From NCBI GenBank assembly GCA_963798325.1, contig CAWCSS010000001.1:1054001-1118000 (forward strand): a DNA stretch of 64,000 bases, written 5' to 3'. The notes beneath the pieces were generated by a model. It was not told where the DNA came from and did no database searches. It was given only the letters and a program-made list of their open reading frames with translations. Source of the DNA: Solirubrobacter sp963798325. GTDB lineage: Bacteria > Actinomycetota > Thermoleophilia > Solirubrobacterales > Solirubrobacteraceae. Of the stretch, positions 16,745-26,189 are shown one piece after another; positions within the stretch are counted from its first letter, which is position 1; the number at the start of each line of letters is the position of its first letter. A program made the position numbers and the translations under genes.

Positions 16745-19700
16745 ATGAGGGATTCACACGGCTGGAAACGGCCGACGGCACTGCCGGCGATCGTCGCCGG
16801 GTGCGCACTGAGCCTGGCGGTCGCCGCACCGGCGATGGCAGCCGACACCGCGGCGCCGGTGATGACGCCGGCGGCATTCTCGGCGCCGCCGAACGGCAAC
16901 GCCAACTGGCGCATCACAGCGCCCCAGACGCTGAACCTGTCGGCCACCGACGACGTGGCGGTGTCGAAGTTCCAGTACTCGCTCGATGGTGGTGCGACCT
17001 ACATCGACGTCCCGGTCACGGAAGGCCCGGCGGCAACCGCCAGCGTCCCGCTGTCGCAGCAGGGCAACACGACGGTGCGCTACCGCGCGGTCGACAGCTC
17101 GGGGAACGTCTCCCGCGGCGCCACGGCGAACACGACCTTGAGCGCGGCGTCGGCCGCCGGCGCGACCGGCGTGCGCCTTGCGAGCACCGCCAATCGCGGC
17201 GTGGGCGACTCGCTGCTGATCGACACGGGCACCGGCCAGGAGACCGCGACGATCGCGACGATCGTCACACCGGCTCCCGGTGCCCCGGCGCCCAACGTGA
17301 CGCTGACCGCCCCGCTCGCGAACGCGCACGCCTCGGGCGTCGCGGTGGCCGGCACACAGCTCTACAACACGATCGCCTCGCTGATCGACACCAACGGCCC
17401 CGTGGCCATCTGGGGACCGGCGGCGACGACGATCCAGCCGAACAACGCGACGACGGGCGCTCCGGCGGCCAAGGCCGGTGACACCGGCATCCGCCTCGCG
17501 AGCGTGACGGGCCGCGCCGCCGGCGACACGCTCCAGCTCGATCGCGGCGCCAACGCGGAGATCGTGAAGATCGCCGGCGTCGACACCTCCGCGCCCGCGG
17601 CTCCGGCGCCGAACGTCACGCTGACGGCCGCGCTGACGAAGAACCACATCAGCGGCTCCTCGGTGTACGTGCCGCAGGTCGTCGACGGCAAGATCCTTCA
17701 GTCGCAGACGCTCACCCCGTCCTTCGCCGACCCGCGCCTGCAGGACCCGACCGACACGGTGTCCAACGGCGCCGGCGGCTCGGCCCCGCGCATGATGACG
17801 CTCGACGGCACGCAGCTCACCGCGCGGACGATCGCGATGAACACCCTCACGGTGGGCAAGCACACGGAGACCATCTCGCTTCAGGACAGCGGCGCCAACG
17901 CGTCGAAGTACATCAACGTGTTCGCGGTCACGACCTCGTTCGCCGACCTCGCGACCGTGATCGACCAGCTCGCCAACAACGCGCGGTCGACCACCCTCAG
18001 CTCCGCGACGACGGTCGGCGCGTCCGGCCTGCGGTTGGCCGCCCCGTGGGGCCTTCGCCCCGGCCAGACGATCAACATCGACTCGGGCGCCAACCAGGAG
18101 ACGGCGACGATCGCCAAGGCACTGAGCCCGCAGGCGACGCACGTGACCACGCTGACCAACGCGGCCAGCGCGGGTGCGACCCAGATCCGGCTCGCGAGCT
18201 ACTCGGGCGAGTGCCCGGGGGCCACGACCGGCTGCGGGACCAACGCCACGAACCCGCCTTCGACCAACACGAACGCCCCGATCGCCGGCCAGCCGATCGT
18301 GCTCGACCCGGGCCCCAACCAGGAGGTCGTCTACGTCGCGAAGCACATCTCGCCGTGGCCCGCGACCGGGCCGAACGTGGTGCTGACCGCCCCGCTGGCC
18401 AAGGACCACCAGGCCGGCGTCTCGACGGCGGCCATGAGCATCACCCTCACCGCGCCGCTGACGAAGGCGCACGCCTCGGGCGTGGCGGTCTCCAACCCCC
18501 GGCCGCTCATCTCCGCCGCGAAGCAGACCGAGCTCCAGGGGCTGCTGGCGGACGCCACGGCCAAGGCCGGCGCGACCCCCGCCGACACGGCGGGCGCGAT
18601 CGCCTCCCTGCAGCAGTTCGTGACCGCGGCCGCGGCCACGCCGGTGCTCTCGTCGGCCGGCTCGGCGCTGATCGACCAGCTCAACGGCAAGGCGGTCGAC
18701 ACGACCGGAACCGGCGTGACGGTCGGGACGCCTGAACCCGGCGTCCAGGCGATCCGGACGTTCCCCAACCCGATGGTGCCCGTCGCCATCCCGAACGCGA
18801 AGTTCAAGATCCTCGTCACCGGCCGTTCCGGCCCGAGCGGGGCCTACCGGCACGAGTCGATCGTCGACTTCGACTGGATGATCCAGCAGCTCGGCCAGCA
18901 GAACGGCTTCGACGTCGACATCTGGGATCCGAACATCAACGGCAGCCCGGGCCGCCAGGCTCCGGCCGGCGTCTCCCTGACCACCAGCCCGTTCCTGGAT
19001 CTGAACACCCTCAAGCAGTACAAGACGATCGTCTTCAACTCGACGGTCGGCCGCGACAACACGTCGACCGTCAACGCGACGGAGTTCGCGAACCTCCAGG
19101 CCTACATCCGCGGTGGCGGCGGCTTCGTCGGCATCCACGGCGCGGCCGACTCGATGCAGGACGTGCCCTGGTACCAGGACCTCGTGGGTGCCGGGTTCAC
19201 CGACCACGGCAGCAACTCCAACGGCGGCATCCTGGCCGACACCGGTGCCGGCGGCAGCTTCCAGCTGGACGCCGCCGACCCCGCTCACGCGTCCCTGGCG
19301 CAGGTGCCCCCGCACTTCATCACCGTCGACGAGGCCTACAACACGAACCGCAACCCGGTCGACATGGGCCTCGTGCACCCGCTGCAGTACGAGAACGAGG
19401 AGTCGGTCATCGGGCAGATCGGCTACAGCCCCGGCTTGATCATGAACAGTGACAACCACGCGATGACGTGGTGCCACAACTTCGACGGCGGCCGCGCCTA
19501 CACCACGGTGCTCGGGCACAGCTGGGTGTACGCGACGGACAACTGGTTCCGCTCGATGATCCTCAACGCCATCCAGTGGACCGGCGGCCAGACGTACGAC
19601 AACTGCGTCACGTTCAACGAGGTCAAGGACCTGCTGGCCGCAGCCGCGGCGAGCGGTGCCGTGACCTCCGCGGCCAACACGTCGATGAGCTCGGCGCTGG

Positions 19701-20326
19701 CCAGCGCCGACGCCGCGCACCGCGCCGGTGACGACGCGGCGGCCGCCGGGTTCGCGAAGCAGTTCGTCGCGCAGACCAAGCAGGTGTCCAACGTCGGCTC
19801 CGACGGTGGCTCCTCACTGCTGCAGCTCCAGTCCAAGGGCACCGAGCTCGTGGGCTGGATGACCGGCAACGAAGTCGCCCCGCCCGCCGCGGCGTTCACC
19901 AATGACCAGACGGGTGGCGTCGGCGGCAGCGTGCCGGCCACGCTCGCGCTGACGCTCGGCGTTCCGGCGGCGTTCGCGCCGTTCACGCCGGGTGTGGCCC
20001 AGGACTACCTGGCCGGCACCACGGCCACCGTGGTCTCGACCGCCGGTGACGCGACCCTGACGGTCGCCGACCCGAGCACCACCAACACCGGCAAGCTCGT
20101 CAACGGCGCGTTCGCCCTGCCGCAGACGCTGCAGGCCAACGCCGGCGGCGCGTTCGCCCCCGTCGGCGGGTCCGCCGCGCCGACGGTGCTGAAGACGTGG
20201 ACCGCTCCGACGTCCAACGAGTCGGTCGCGATCACGTTCAAGCAGTCGATCGGCGCCAATGACGCGCTGCGTACCGGCAGCTACAGCAAGACCCTGACCT
20301 ACACGCTGTCGACCACGACCCCGTGA
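16745..20326 (+). CDS. Secreted ThuA-like domain protein with shared C-terminal domain (1,193 aa)
   Basis: Exported protein. Signal peptide at 1-33 (ending PAMAAD), then an Ig-like 'OmpL47' style domain near 45-130. Four copies follow of a unit of the type GVRLAS...GDSLLIDTGTGQETATIA, often followed by NVTLTAPLANAHASG (near 137, 244, 424 and 474). A ThuA/GATase-like domain lies at about 686-953 (FKILVTGRSGPSGAYRHESI, GGGGFVGIHGAADS, HNFDGGRAYTTVLGHS). A helical region follows, then the shared C-terminal domain at about 1,057-1,193 ending YTLSTTTP. ThuA domains occur in sugar-modifying secreted proteins. ATG 16745 is preferred over an upstream ATG because the signal peptide and GGAG follow it correctly. 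Confidence 0.88.
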   Translation: MRDSHGWKRPTALPAIVAGCALSLAVAAPAMAADTAAPVMTPAAFSAPPNGNANWRITAPQTLNLSATDDVAVSKFQYSLDGGATYIDVPVTEGPAATASVPLSQQGNTTVRYRAVDSSGNVSRGATANTTLSAASAAGATGVRLASTANRGVGDSLLIDTGTGQETATIATIVTPAPGAPAPNVTLTAPLANAHASGVAVAGTQLYNTIASLIDTNGPVAIWGPAATTIQPNNATTGAPAAKAGDTGIRLASVTGRAAGDTLQLDRGANAEIVKIAGVDTSAPAAPAPNVTLTAALTKNHISGSSVYVPQVVDGKILQSQTLTPSFADPRLQDPTDTVSNGAGGSAPRMMTLDGTQLTARTIAMNTLTVGKHTETISLQDSGANASKYINVFAVTTSFADLATVIDQLANNARSTTLSSATTVGASGLRLAAPWGLRPGQTINIDSGANQETATIAKALSPQATHVTTLTNAASAGATQIRLASYSGECPGATTGCGTNATNPPSTNTNAPIAGQPIVLDPGPNQEVVYVAKHISPWPATGPNVVLTAPLAKDHQAGVSTAAMSITLTAPLTKAHASGVAVSNPRPLISAAKQTELQGLLADATAKAGATPADTAGAIASLQQFVTAAAATPVLSSAGSALIDQLNGKAVDTTGTGVTVGTPEPGVQAIRTFPNPMVPVAIPNAKFKILVTGRSGPSGAYRHESIVDFDWMIQQLGQQNGFDVDIWDPNINGSPGRQAPAGVSLTTSPFLDLNTLKQYKTIVFNSTVGRDNTSTVNATEFANLQAYIRGGGGFVGIHGAADSMQDVPWYQDLVGAGFTDHGSNSNGGILADTGAGGSFQLDAADPAHASLAQVPPHFITVDEAYNTNRNPVDMGLVHPLQYENEESVIGQIGYSPGLIMNSDNHAMTWCHNFDGGRAYTTVLGHSWVYATDNWFRSMILNAIQWTGGQTYDNCVTFNEVKDLLAAAAASGAVTSAANTSMSSALASADAAHRAGDDAAAAGFAKQFVAQTKQVSNVGSDGGSSLLQLQSKGTELVGWMTGNEVAPPAAAFTNDQTGGVGGSVPATLALTLGVPAAFAPFTPGVAQDYLAGTTATVVSTAGDATLTVADPSTTNTGKLVNGAFALPQTLQANAGGAFAPVGGSAAPTVLKTWTAPTSNESVAITFKQSIGANDALRTGSYSKTLTYTLSTTTP

Positions 20327-20334
20327 TCCGGTCG

Positions 20335-20374
20335 AGTCGCGCCGCTGCCTTCCGAGGAGGGCGGCGGCGCGGCT
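20335..20374. terminator. Bidirectional stem-loop between convergent genes
   Basis: AGTCGCGCCGCTGCC pairs with GGCGGCGGCGCGGCT through 15 bp (with G-U pairs) around a ten-base loop. It fills the gap between the ThuA-domain gene and the methyltransferase gene. No T-tract. Confidence 0.6.
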
Positions 20375-20381
20375 CGCGGGT

Positions 20382-21161
20382 TCAGCCCGGCTTGACCGCC
20401 AGCAGCGAGAGGCTGCTCACGCCGTAGCGGTCCGCCGCCTCCTGGGCGCGCGGCGAGAGGAAGCGGTAGCCGGTGTTCTCGCGCACGCGTTCGACCTGCA
20501 GGCCGGCGGCCTCGATCGCGGCGACGTACTCGCCCCGCGGGACCGCACCCGCGATGCACGCCGCCCACAGCGCGACGTTCGCCCGCGTGGCCGGCTTGAG
20601 CTCGCGCGTGCTGACGATGTCGGCCAGCGCCAGCCGCCCACCGGGCCGCAGCGCCGCGGCCGCGGCCCGGAAGACCTGCTCCTTGTCGGGCGCGAGGTTG
20701 ATGACGCCGTTGGAGATCACGACGTCGAAGCAGTCATCGCCGACCGGCGGGTCCTCGATCATCCCTTCGACGAACGTGGCCTGCGGGATGTTCGCGCCGA
20801 AGTGACGCGCCTTGGCCAGTTGCGCATCGGTCATGTCGACGCCGATCACGCAGCCGTCGGGCCCGACCAGCTCGGCCGCGATGAAGCTGTCCGTGCCCGA
20901 GCCGGACCCGAGGTCGAGCACCGTCTCCCCCGCCTTGATCTCGGCGAGGTCGAGGAAGTGCCCGACGCCGGCGAACGACGCCAGCACGTCCGGCGGCACC
21001 ACGGTCAGCCACGAGATCGGGTAGCCGAGCCGCGACGCCAGCGACGGCCCGGTCTCGAAGTGGAACTCGTTGTCGGGGTCGAACGCGACTTCGCGGTACA
21101 TCGCCTGGACCTGATCGCGCAGCTCGAGGGTGTCAACCGTCGTGGGAAGGACGTGGGTCAT
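20382..21161 (-). CDS. Class I SAM-dependent methyltransferase (ArsM/UbiE-like)
   Basis: 259 residues. SAM-binding motif I is VLDLGSGSGTDSFIAAELVG, followed by GVDMTDAQLAKARHF, DVVISNGVINLAPDK (motif II) and LRPGGRLALADIVSTREL. The spacing and the WAACIAGAVPRGEYVAAIEA segment resemble arsenite S-adenosylmethyltransferases. The Cys set that binds arsenite is not clearly complete, so arsenic as a substrate is uncertain. Divergent from the LuxR-type regulator gene across a 93-base gap, which may place it under that regulator. Confidence 0.82.
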   Translation of the reverse strand: MTHVLPTTVDTLELRDQVQAMYREVAFDPDNEFHFETGPSLASRLGYPISWLTVVPPDVLASFAGVGHFLDLAEIKAGETVLDLGSGSGTDSFIAAELVGPDGCVIGVDMTDAQLAKARHFGANIPQATFVEGMIEDPPVGDDCFDVVISNGVINLAPDKEQVFRAAAAALRPGGRLALADIVSTRELKPATRANVALWAACIAGAVPRGEYVAAIEAAGLQVERVRENTGYRFLSPRAQEAADRYGVSSLSLLAVKPG

Positions 21162-21254
21162 GGCAGCGCAATGTGCCGAGCGCGACGGGTGCGCGCAACG
21201 GTAGGGTTTTGTCCCGCCGACCCGAGGAATTGGCCTCAGGGGGCGCGGTTAAGG

Positions 21255-23944
21255 GTGACCCTGACCACCGCCGACGAGCTGCTCGAACGCGACGCGCAAC
21301 TGGCCGCGATCCGCAGCGCGCTGGGGTCCGGCGGGCTCGCCTTCGTCGACGGCGCGCCGGGAACGGGCAAGACCGCGCTGCTCGACGCGGCGGCCGTCGA
21401 CGGCGGCCTGGTGCTGCGGGCGCGCGGCGCGGAGCTCGAACGCGCCTTCGGCTTCGGCGTCGTGCGGCAGCTCTTCGAGGGGGTCGAGGAGGCCGCCTTC
21501 TCCGGCGCGGCGCGGTTCGCGGCGCCGCTGCTCGGCATCGAGGGGGTGGAGCCGCCGGAGGACCCGTTCGCCGCCCGGCACGCCTTCTACTGGCTGGTGG
21601 CGAACCTCGCGGCGCGGCGGCCGGTGGCGCTGATCGTCGACGACGCGCAGTGGGCGGACGCCGCCTCGCTCGGCGTGCTGGCCCACATCGCCAACCGCCT
21701 GGACGGCCTCGCGGTGACCCTGGTGGTCGCCTCCCGGTCGGGCGAGACCGGGCTGGACGCGCTGCGTCAAGCGGCGACGGTGCACCTTGTGCTCGGGCCG
21801 CTCGGCCCGGACGCCGCGGCGGCTGTCGTCCGGCGCTCGCTCGGCGACGCCGACGATGCGCTGTGCCTGGCGTGCCATCGCGCCACCGGGGGCAACCCGT
21901 TCCTGCTGCGCGAGCTCGCGCGCGCCGTCGCCGACGGGAGCGTCGCCCGGTCCGCCGTCGCCGAGCGCAGCCCGCAACGGGTGACGCGGGAGATCGCCGG
22001 CCGGCTCGCGCGGCTGCCGGACGCGGCGGTCGCGCTGGCGCGCGCGGCGGCGGTGCTCGGGGAGGGCACGCCGCTGCACCAGGCGCAGGCGCTGGCCGAG
22101 GTGTCCTCACCCGCGGCCGTGGACGCGCTGATCGCGGGTGGCGTGCTCCGCTCCGCGCACCCGCTCGAGTTCCAGCACCCGCTGATCGGCGCCGCCGTCT
22201 ACGCGGGGCTCGGCCCGGCGCAGCGCGCGCACGAGCACGCCCGCGCGGCGCGGCTGCTCACGACGCGGGCGCGACGCCGGATCGCGTCGCGGCGCAGCTC
22301 CTGCAGTGCCCGCCGGCGGGCGACCCCTGGGTGTTCGAGCGGCTGGTCGCGGCGGCGGAGCGCTCGCGTGGCGCCCCCGACGCGGCGGCCGCCTACCTGG
22401 CGCGCGCGCTCGAGGAGGACAGGCGGGCCGACGTGCTGCTCAAGCTCGGCATCGCCGAGTCGCACGTCGATCCCGTCCGAGCGATCGAGCATCTTCGCGA
22501 GGCGCTGGCGGGCGAGCTCGCGGTCGAGCAGCGCTTCGAGGCGACGATGCTCCTGTCGGGCGTGCTCGCCAACACCGGGTCCGTCGCCGAGGCGGCGGAC
22601 GTCCTGGAAGCCCAGCTGGACGCGTTCCCGGACCCCGTGCGCCGTTCGGCCGAGGCGGCGCTGGCGAACATCACCCGGATCGACCCGGCGACGCGGCGGC
22701 GCGCCGACGCGGTGCTCGTGCGGATGCGCGCACGCGTCGACGACGGGCGCGAAGACGACCCCGCCGTGCTCGGCACGATCGCCGCCGAGATGGGCATGGC
22801 CGGCGAGCCCGTGGACGCGATGGCCGATCTCGCCGTCCGGGCCGCCGTCGGCCTGCGCGCGACGGTGACCACCGCCGCGGGCTGGTCCTGGTACAACGCC
22901 GTCCGCTCGCTGGTGCTCGGCGAGCGCTACGAGCTCGCTCGGCGCGCCCTCGACGACTCGCTCGAATGGGCGCGCGGCCGCGGCGCGGTGATCGACGTCG
23001 GCGGCGCGCTGACCTTCCGCGCCGAGCTGTTCCTGCACCTGGGCGATCTCGCCGGGGCGGAGGTCGACGCGCGCACGCTGCAGGAGATCGCCGTCGGCTA
23101 CGGGTGGCCGCTGGGCACCGGCGCCGCGGCCTCCACGCTCGGCCAGGTGCTGATCGAACGCGGCGAGCTGGCCGAGGCCAACACGGTCCTGTTCGCCTTC
23201 GCTCCAGCGCCGGCCGAGGTGCCCGCCGTCTACACGAACCTGCTCGTGCTGCTCGCCCGCGGCCGTCTGCGGCTGGCCCAGGGCCGCGTTCACGAGGCGG
23301 TCGGGGAGCTGCGCGAGCTCGGCCGGCGCGCGGACGCGATCGACCACTACAACCCGGCGGTGGTGCCGTGGCGTTCGCAGCTCGCCCTGGCCCTCGACCA
23401 GCTCGGCCAGACCGCCGAGGCGCTGTGGCTGGCGCGCGACGAGGCCAAGCGCGCCCGGGCGTTCGGCGGGCGGCGCGCGCTCGGCGTCGCCCTGCGCGCC
23501 CTGGGGGTCGTGTCAGAGGACGTCGCGCCGCTGCGCGAGGCGGCGGAGGTGCTCGACGGCTCGGCGGCGCAGCTCGAGCGTGCCCGCGTGCACGCGTCGC
23601 TCGGCGCCGCGCTGCGCCGGGGCGGCTCCCTCGGCGAGGCCCGCAGCGCGCTGCGGGTGGCGGTCGACCTCGCGCACCGCTGCGGTGCCTGCGCCCTGGA
23701 GGAGCAGGCACTGGCCGAGCTGCGGGCCAGCGGCGCCAGGCCCCGGCGCCCGCTGAGCACGGGCGCCGGCTCACTGACTCCGAGCGAGCGCCGGATCGCC
23801 GACCTGGCGGCCGGCGGCCGGCCGAATCGCGAGATCGCCGAGACCTTGTTCGTGACCACCGCGACGGTCGAGTACCACCTGCGCAACGTCTACCGCAAGC
23901 TCGGCATCACGTCCCGGGCGCAGCTCGCCGAAGCGCTCGTGTAG
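21255..23944 (+). CDS. LuxR-family ATPase regulator (LAL/MalT-like), frameshift near 22262
   Basis: About 897 residues. N-terminal AAA-type ATPase with Walker A GAPGTGKTALLDAA (near 33-46) and Walker B PVALIVDDAQWADAAS, then a TPR-like helical array, then a C-terminal LuxR helix-turn-helix (LTPSERRIADLAAGGRPNRE, TVEYHLRNVYRKLGI). The ATPase half starts GTG at 21255. After EHARAARLL the homologous frame continues as HDAGATPDRVAAQLL in another frame; one lost C in CTGCTC(C)ACGAC explains it exactly. These regulators sense an unknown ligand and activate transcription. Its target may be the divergent methyltransferase. Confidence 0.87.
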
Positions 23945-23947
23945 CGA

Positions 23948-24544
23948 TCAGCAGATCGCCATGCCGATCCCTTCGACCTCGCCCGTCCGCGTCGTGATGT
24001 AGACGTGGGCATCGGGCGGCAGCGTGCCGGCGTCGAGCGTGAACGTCACGCCGTCGGCGGTCTTCTCGACCGTGGTCGTGACCGCGCCACTGCGTTGCGG
24101 GCCGCGCGCGCCGCCGGTGTTGAACGTCGGAGCCTCGCCCTTGGCCGACGAGCCGCGCTCGCCGTGGCGGATCGTCGTCGGACCCTCGCCTCCGCGCGTC
24201 TCGCTCGGCGGGCCCGCGGGCGCGACGCCGGCGCCGCCGCAGGCGCTCGGCGCGCTCGCGCTGTAGGTGACGACGGCGGGGACGCCCGCGTCGCGCAGCG
24301 CGGACTGCAGCCCGGCGGCGTCGCTCAGATCGTGGATGCTCACCGTGACGCTGCCGTCGGCGCCCGGCTCGACGGCGTACGCGGCCGAGCCGCCGCCGAG
24401 CGCGACCGCCACCGCCGCGGCGATCGCCGCCCCCGCGGTCGCTGCGAGCGCGATCAGCTTGCCGCGCCGCGGTGTGGCGGGCGCCGGACGTGTGGCCACC
24501 ACGTGGCGGAGCTCGGTCAGGAGCCGGTCCTCGAACGTCATCAT
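23948..24544 (-). CDS. Membrane-anchored protein paired with ECF sigma factor (anti-sigma-like)
   Basis: 198 residues: short cytoplasmic N-terminus (FEDRLLTELRHVVATRPA), one transmembrane helix at about 30-52 (ALAATAGAAIAAAVAVALGG), then an extracytoplasmic region with Gly/Ser/Pro-rich linkers and a final β-rich segment. The ATG overlaps the TGA of the sigma factor (ATGA), the usual arrangement for an anti-sigma factor. The zinc-binding HxxxCxxC motif of ZAS proteins is absent, so the role is inferred from position. It converges on the LuxR-type gene, three bases from its stop. Confidence 0.7.
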   Translation of the reverse strand: MMTFEDRLLTELRHVVATRPAPATPRRGKLIALAATAGAAIAAAVAVALGGGSAAYAVEPGADGSVTVSIHDLSDAAGLQSALRDAGVPAVVTYSASAPSACGGAGVAPAGPPSETRGGEGPTTIRHGERGSSAKGEAPTFNTGGARGPQRSGAVTTTVEKTADGVTFTLDAGTLPPDAHVYITTRTGEVEGIGMAIC

Positions 24545-25080
24545 GCCTCCAGCGGTTGCGTGATCGTCAGTTCGGCGCGCAGCGCGGCGCGGGCGCGATG
24601 CAGCCGCACCCGCGCGGTCACGGGGCGGATGCCCAGCGCGGCGGCGGCCTGGCGCGGCGTCAAGTCGTCCAGCGCGGTGAGCTCGAACACCGCCCGCTCG
24701 CCCTCGGGGAGCGAGTCCAGCGCCGCGTACAGATCCCGGGCACGGGCACCGGCGTCGATCCGCTCCTGCATCCGCGTCACGTCATCGGTGTCCAGCAGCC
24801 GCCGCCCGTCGATCCGCGCGTGCGCCCGCCGCTCCCGGTCGGCCCGCCGGAACTCCGACGCGACGACGTTGCGAGCGATGCCGAACAGCCACGCCCGCGG
24901 CTCCCCGCGCGACGCCCGGTACGACGCCGCCGCATCGATCACCGCCATGAACACCTCAGCGGTCAGGTCGGCGGCCAGATGCGGGTCCGAGACGCGCCGC
25001 GCCACGAACCGCTCCACCGCCTCGACGTGTTCTCGATAGAAGGCCTCGAAAGCGGCCGGGTCGTGGGCGATCTGCCTCAT
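24541..25080 (-). CDS. ECF-family RNA polymerase sigma factor
   Basis: About 179 residues. Region 2: AFEAFYREHVEAVERFVARR, then LTAEVFMAVIDAAASYRASR and EPRAWLFGIARNVVASEFRR. Region 4: LDSLPEGERAVFELTALDDL, TPRQAAAALGIRPVTARVRL, HRARAALR. ATG at 25080 gives MRQIAHDP; TTG at 25107 or GTG at 25086 are alternative starts. Coupled to the downstream membrane protein, its likely antagonist. The signal and regulon are unknown. Confidence 0.92.
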   Translation of the reverse strand: MRQIAHDPAAFEAFYREHVEAVERFVARRVSDPHLAADLTAEVFMAVIDAAASYRASRGEPRAWLFGIARNVVASEFRRADRERRAHARIDGRRLLDTDDVTRMQERIDAGARARDLYAALDSLPEGERAVFELTALDDLTPRQAAAALGIRPVTARVRLHRARAALRAELTITQPLEA

Positions 25081-25243
25081 ATCCACTCTTGGCTCGGGCT
25101 TCGCCAAGCGTTACAGCTCGACCGCGCCCGTCGGTGCCTGGCTGTCATGTCCGGCACGCGACTCCTCGCGGTGCGCGCGATCCTCGCGGGGGCGCCCACC
25201 TCCGCACCGTGCTCGCTTCAGAGCGGGCCCTAGACTCGCGCTC

Positions 25244-26189
25244 ATGACCGCCGGCGACTGGAGGGACGGCGAGTTCAGGCAGCGCCGGCCCTCCGCGGAG
25301 ACGCTCGCCTGGGCCGCGGCGTCGATGGGTCGGGGCAGTCGCATCGTCGGCCATCGCCGATTGACCGGCGGCGTCTGCTCGGCCGTGCATCGGCTGACGG
25401 TCGAGCGCGGGGCAACGCGAACGTCCGTGGTCCTGCGGCAGTACCCGGGCGGGCTCGGCCTGCAGGCGCAGCGTGGAGAAGGAGATCGCCAACCTGGGTG
25501 TGGTGGCGGGAAGCGGGCTTCCGGTGCCGAGCGTCCTGGCCGCTGATGTCGCCGGGGCTTCGACGGGGGGCGCGCCATCGTTGCTGATGACACGCTTGCG
25601 GGGGCGGGTCGACCTCGATCCGGCTCAGCCTCGGTCGTGGCTGACGAGGATCGCGGAGCTTGCCGTAGCGCTGCATTCCCTCGATCTCCCCGCCAAGTCG
25701 TTCAGCCCGTGGACGGATTCCTGGATCGCTCCTCGAGACGGATTTACAGTGCCGGTCGACGCACGCACGCCGGCGGTGTGGAAGGCGGCGTTCGCTGCGA
25801 TGGCGGCGCCACCGCCACGGGACAGCGCCGTCTTTCTGCACGGCGATCTGTTGCCGGTCAACCTGCTGTGGTCGCGCGGGAGGATCACCGGGCTGACCGA
25901 CTGGAACTCGATCCACCGGGGGGCGCGCGCGATCGACGTCGGGCACTGCCGGCGATACCTGGCGGCGCTGTATTCGCCCGAGTGGTCGGAGCTGCTTCGG
26001 TCGCTGTATGAGTCGATCGCCGGGGTGACGCTCGATCCGTGGTGGGACCTGTATGCCCTGCTGCACTACGACGACAGCGCGCCGAAGTGGATCCGGAGTC
26101 AGGTCGCTGGGCGCCGTCCCGTCGATGTGCCCGGCATGACCTCCCGGGTCGAGGTCGCCATCGAGACGGCGCTACGGCGCCTCGGATGA
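25244..26189 (+). CDS. Aminoglycoside phosphotransferase-family (APH) protein, frameshift near 25470
   Basis: Kinase-like fold. The N-lobe (ETLAWAAASMGRGSRIVGHR, VCSAVHRLTVERGATRTSVV, LRQYP) is in one frame. From VEKEIANLGVVAGSGLPVPS onward the protein continues in another frame to TGA 26189. The catalytic loop HGDLLPVNLLW and the metal-binding TDWNSIHRGARAIDVGHCRR stretch are intact. About 315 residues when joined. The family phosphorylates antibiotics, sugars or choline; no substrate can be named. The 3' end overlaps the convergent amidase gene by 18 bases. Confidence 0.78.

Noticed and set aside
16754..19720. A 988-codon minus-strand frame opposite the ThuA gene
   Set aside because: Composition is the usual high-GC antisense artefact (His/Arg/Gly/Val); no start signal or homology-like text.
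22255..22270. Programmed ribosomal frameshifting in the LuxR-type gene and others
   Set aside because: No slippery heptamer or downstream structure is common to the sites, and they occur in unrelated genes; missing bases explain them more simply.
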